From contig JAFXKJ010000037.1 of NCBI GenBank assembly GCA_017531765.1, positions 1-54,508 on the forward strand: a DNA stretch of 54,508 nucleotides. Reading direction: 5' to 3'. The notes beneath the pieces are model-generated. The model did no database searches. It saw only the letters and a list, made by a program, of their open reading frames with translations, and was not told where the DNA came from. Origin of the DNA: Clostridia bacterium. Lineage in GTDB: Bacteria; Bacillota; Clostridia; Oscillospirales; CAG-272. Both the position numbers and the translations under genes were made by a program. Shown here one piece after another: positions 53,593 to 54,508 of the stretch; the first letter of the stretch is position 1, and each line of letters starts with the position of its first letter.

Positions 53593-54508
53593 ATGGAAAA
53601 TCTTATTAAACTCGATCCTCTGCTTTACGGATATTTCAAGGATGAGAGCCTTGAGATCAGCGAAAGAATCGCTATGGGACTGGTTGAATGCGCACGTCTC
53701 GGTGAGATCAGCTTTGACAGAAACTATCTCCCTCATTTCCACTTTGATTGCGAAATGTCCAATTTCAGCTATTCCGACAGCCTTTGCTATAAATACGGTT
53801 CAGCCCCCGATCTTGTGAAGGAGATGCCCGAATACGAAGAGCAGATCATGAGCTGGAGAGCGAAGATAGATCCTCTTATGAGAACAAGAGGCTACTTCTG
53901 CGATGTAAGACAGGCAACTCTTTCAGACGCAATGGCAATGTGGGGCGGCGGCTGGGGTGGTCACTCCAACCCCGACTTCGGAAGAATCGTAAACCTCGGT
54001 ACCGACGGTGTTCGTGAGATCATTGCAAAGTGCAAGACTCTCGGCAACCCCGATTCCGACTGGTTCTACCGCGGATGCGACCTTGCAATGGATGCTCTTG
54101 ACATTCTCGGTGAGAGATTCTGCGCTCTTGCTCGTGAAAAGGCTGCGGCTGCGACCGATCCTGTGGCAAAGAAGTGCTATGAGGACGCAGCTCGCGCGTT
54201 TGAAGTAGTACCGAAGAAGCCTGCTTACGACTTCACATCTGCTGTTTACGCCTTCTGGCTCACTTTCGTTACCGACGGTATCGACTCTCCCGGACGCTTT
54301 GACCAGTACATGTGGAGAGCTTGGGAGATGACTGAAGACAAGGATGCGGCAAGAGAAGCTCTTGACAGACTTTGGGAGACGTTCCATGACACAAGAACAT
54401 GGAACCTCTGCCTTGCGGGAAGTGACGAGAACTGGAACGACGAGGCTAACGAGCTGACATACGAGATCCTTCGTATTGCACGCGAGAAGAAATTCCAGAC
54501 TCCCAATA
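53593..54508 (+). CDS. Glycyl radical enzyme 3, N-terminal part (runs off the window)
   Basis: The frame stays open from the ATG at 53593 to the last base, giving 305 codons and no stop. GAAAGG lies 14 bases upstream. The protein begins MENLIKLDPLLYGYFKDESLE and matches paralogues 1 and 2 throughout: MWGGGWGGHSNPDFGRIVNLG, DSDWFYRGCDLAMDALDILGER, SPGRFDQYMW and HDTRTWNLCLAGSDE. The thiyl and glycyl sites lie beyond the window. Its codon choice (more GCT, CTT and GGT) differs from the GC-richer paralogues, as in highly expressed genes; this is an impression and was not counted. Confidence 0.88.
   Translation, partial: MENLIKLDPLLYGYFKDESLEISERIAMGLVECARLGEISFDRNYLPHFHFDCEMSNFSYSDSLCYKYGSAPDLVKEMPEYEEQIMSWRAKIDPLMRTRGYFCDVRQATLSDAMAMWGGGWGGHSNPDFGRIVNLGTDGVREIIAKCKTLGNPDSDWFYRGCDLAMDALDILGERFCALAREKAAAATDPVAKKCYEDAARAFEVVPKKPAYDFTSAVYAFWLTFVTDGIDSPGRFDQYMWRAWEMTEDKDAAREALDRLWETFHDTRTWNLCLAGSDENWNDEANELTYEILRIAREKKFQTPN

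Overview
The window looks like a chromosome segment from an anaerobic, Gram-positive-type Firmicute (class Clostridia, probably an Oscillospirales/Ruminococcaceae-like gut bacterium). The basis is a SpoIIE-like sporulation phosphatase, Soj/Spo0J, SLH-domain surface proteins, PdaA-like lipoprotein deacetylases, glycyl radical enzymes with a dedicated activase (an oxygen-sensitive system), strong GGAGG-type ribosome binding sites and sigma-A-type promoters. I see no tRNA, rRNA, CRISPR array, transposase or phage gene. Species assignment is inference.

Layout. 1-600: noncoding mosaic repeat, then a consensus promoter. 599-4025: ECF sigma factor, a membrane partner (probable anti-sigma) and an SLH surface protein behind an ECF-type promoter. 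4293-6942 (minus): SPFH/zinc-ribbon protein and a small membrane protein. 7072-7911 (minus): orphan lipoprotein. 8163-14171 (plus): six closely packed genes (YgiQ radical SAM protein, alpha/beta hydrolase, HAD phosphatase, MetF, free-standing MetH-reactivation domain, YdcF/DUF218). 14172-15027: a second copy of the noncoding mosaic. 15028-19010 (minus): soj-spo0J plus two PdaA-like deacetylases. 19441-21942 (minus): spoIIE. 22234-25200 (minus): ROK sugar kinase, then a DUF4886-like/SLH surface protein.

25201-38784 is a dedicated uptake locus. A divergent control region carries two strong promoters, an operator-like palindrome and a long inverted repeat. It is followed by a seven-gene operon: an 1,101-residue solute-binding protein with two CBM-like domains, two permeases, an NHL/TPR/Yip1 membrane protein, a DUF5696-type secreted protein and two more permeases. 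No ATPase is encoded, so a shared ATPase elsewhere is expected. The divergent ROK kinase is well placed to phosphorylate the imported sugar. 39007-39801 is an orphan membrane protein.

39862-47934 (minus): YifB/ComM ATPase, three tandem M42-type peptidases of which two have lost metal ligands, MurD, and an LytM-like protein whose metal ligands are missing. 48267-54508 (plus): one glycyl radical activase followed by three tandem glycyl radical enzymes. The third runs off the window. The two loops visible read G-C-N-Q where characterised dehydratase/lyase-type members read G-C-V-E-P. The most unusual parts are the glycyl radical enzyme triplet, the seven-gene uptake system and the dispersed noncoding repeat.
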